A model generated the notes under the pieces. That model worked only from the letters and a program-made list of their open reading frames with translations. It was not told where the DNA came from and ran no database searches. The translations under genes and the position numbers were made by a program. From positions 25,012,243 to 25,076,242 of the forward strand of contig CM029376.1 of NCBI GenBank assembly GCA_017165825.1: DNA of 64,000 nucleotides, in the 5' to 3' direction. Positions 62,891 through 64,000 of this stretch are shown piece by piece. Positions within the stretch are counted from its first letter, which is position 1, and each line of letters opens with the position of its first letter. Source of the stretch: Hepsetus odoe. Its lineage: Eukaryota > Chordata > Actinopteri > Characiformes > Hepsetidae.

Positions 62891-63798
62891 CTGGTCTGGC
62901 AGGAAAAACATTTATTCCCACTCCTGCATCCAGTGAAGCGTCCTAGGTCCTCCTACTTCCCTGTTCATTATTGTATGTGTGCAGGATGCTTTAGATGCAA
63001 AATTGCACAAGAATTTCATTTCTTACTTTTTTTTTACTGAATCAATGTTCAATGTTGTGCTTCAAAAACTCACTGAAGGATAATTTGAACAACTGGAACA
63101 CGGAGGTCTTGTGGAGCCCATGTTTGAAGGTTCAGAACTGTTTTGGGGGCACCTGGGGGACTCAGGTACCAGGTAGGTTTTAGCATGATGGCTAATCTGC
63201 ATACAGTTAACATGACACATGTGTTCACAGTTAAAGTTCCAGTTTAGGTTAATGGTGTGGGCTGATTTCTCCTGCGGTGGGTATTTGGGGTCAAGCTTTA
63301 CTCTCAGGTTTCAGCATGAGCTTGGCTCATGTTCAGTCCTTGAAGCAGATGCTGTGTAGCCAACATCATGAGTGATCGAGGAGCTCACTGACCCACAGTT
63401 GAATTTCACCCAGAAAGCTGGCTCTTGAGAACTTTCCCCGGGTTACCTGCGGTTTCTGTTCCTCCGTGGGGTCATTAGTTAAAGACGGGGACCAGTGGAG
63501 GAGGAAGCTCATGGGTTTTGGCTCCTTCGCAGGGTTTTCCACACTCCTCATTTCGTTGCTTAAACTTTTAAAAGCTTCTTCACATGGACACTTGCAAAGG
63601 TGGCTCTCCAAAGAACCATCTGTTGAAGATGTTTTGTTGAAGATGTGAAGATGTTACTGGGATTGTCATTTAAAAATCTTTATTTTGGGTGTATTTTTGA
63701 TTTTAGGACCATGATGTTCCATAAAAAATGGCTATTAAATGAGGACAAATCTAAATTTTTTCATAGAAACATTGATTTCAAAATAATTAGACACAAAT
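62891..63798. other. SINE body remnant, then unannotated DNA
   Basis: 62891-63000 probably is the body of the SINE whose head is expanded just upstream. Open frames on both strands at 63366-63648 have no recognisable domain. I see nothing else firm. Confidence 0.3.
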
Positions 63799-64000
63799 GG
63801 GGGCAGCGGTGACTTAGTGGTTCGGGCGTTGGCCACATGATCGGTGGATCGGGGGTTCGAACCCCTTCCCAATGGGTTGCCCTGAGGTACCCTTGAGCAA
63901 GGTGCCGTCCCCGTCACGCTCCTCCCTGCGATGGGCTGGCGACCTGTCCAGGGTGCGTCCCCCGTCCTCGCCCTGTGTGCGCTGGGTTGGACACCAGCAC
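63799..64000 (+). mobile_element. S1 SINE head fused directly to Rex1/L2-type tail (runs off the window)
   Basis: GGGGGCAGCGGTGACTTAGT, B box GGTTCGAACCCC, CTTGAGCAAGGTGCCGTCCC, CGTCACGCTCCTCCCT, then with no gap GCGATGGGCTGGCGACCTGT and GTCCAGGGTGCG. The usual S1 3' half is replaced by the LINE tail. It is cut by the window edge. Confidence 0.85.

Noticed and set aside
62534..63040. 168-codon frame with PNGQLGGQ repeats
   Set aside because: Open only because the 30-bp unit is divisible by three; the units are tRNA-like promoter sequence.
59561..64000. dcdc1 exons to the right of dnajc24
   Set aside because: No doublecortin-like motif seen; the area is dominated by repeats.

Overview
The window is vertebrate, almost certainly teleost fish, nuclear DNA. 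It has long introns with GT/AG splice sites, abundant CA/GT, GA and ATAG microsatellites, tRNA-derived SINEs of a fish type, RTE-clade LINE pieces and one complete Rex3 retrotransposon. The SINE heads suggest an ostariophysan such as a characiform or catfish; that is only an impression.

The one protein-coding gene I can reconstruct is dnajc24 (DPH4), on the minus strand, with four coding exons from 58028 down to 37079. Spliced it encodes 148 residues, an N-terminal J domain with HPD and a C-terminal CSL zinc-binding domain, essentially the length of the human protein (149). A splice acceptor 4 nt before the ATG implies a non-coding first exon further upstream that I could not place. In vertebrates dnajc24 lies in the pax6-elp4-immp1l-dnajc24-dcdc1 neighbourhood. 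I found no elp4, immp1l or dcdc1 exons here.

Layout: 1-5000 is microsatellite-rich DNA with an RTE LINE 3' end; 5600-12900 holds a 23-24 bp minisatellite, SINEs and one copy of an unassigned repeat family; 12900-28400 is mostly unique non-coding DNA with several blocks that look like candidate conserved non-coding elements, interrupted by a LINE fragment (17870-19250), another copy of the unassigned family and a 33-bp minisatellite; 28400-37000 has more SINEs and a candidate exon; 37079-58028 is dnajc24, with SINEs and the Rex3 in its introns; 58-64 kb holds the presumed promoter side of dnajc24, triplet and ATAG repeats, LINE and SINE remnants and a tandem array built from a SINE promoter box.

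The most interesting item is the 5' end of the Rex3 copy. The element starts immediately after its target-site duplication with a sequence that folds as an HDV-like self-cleaving ribozyme, with 7-bp P1, 3-bp P3 and 7-nt L3 at the same nucleotide positions as in HDV, a closing 8-bp P2 and a C-A-A-A J4/2. It lies just ahead of an intact 1059-codon EN-RT reading frame. Also notable are ten tandem Pol III A-box units ahead of one B box at 62557-62890, a repeat family with in-frame 69-bp internal repeats at four loci, SINE heads joined to different LINE-type tails, and a 37-bp direct repeat inside a candidate regulatory block.
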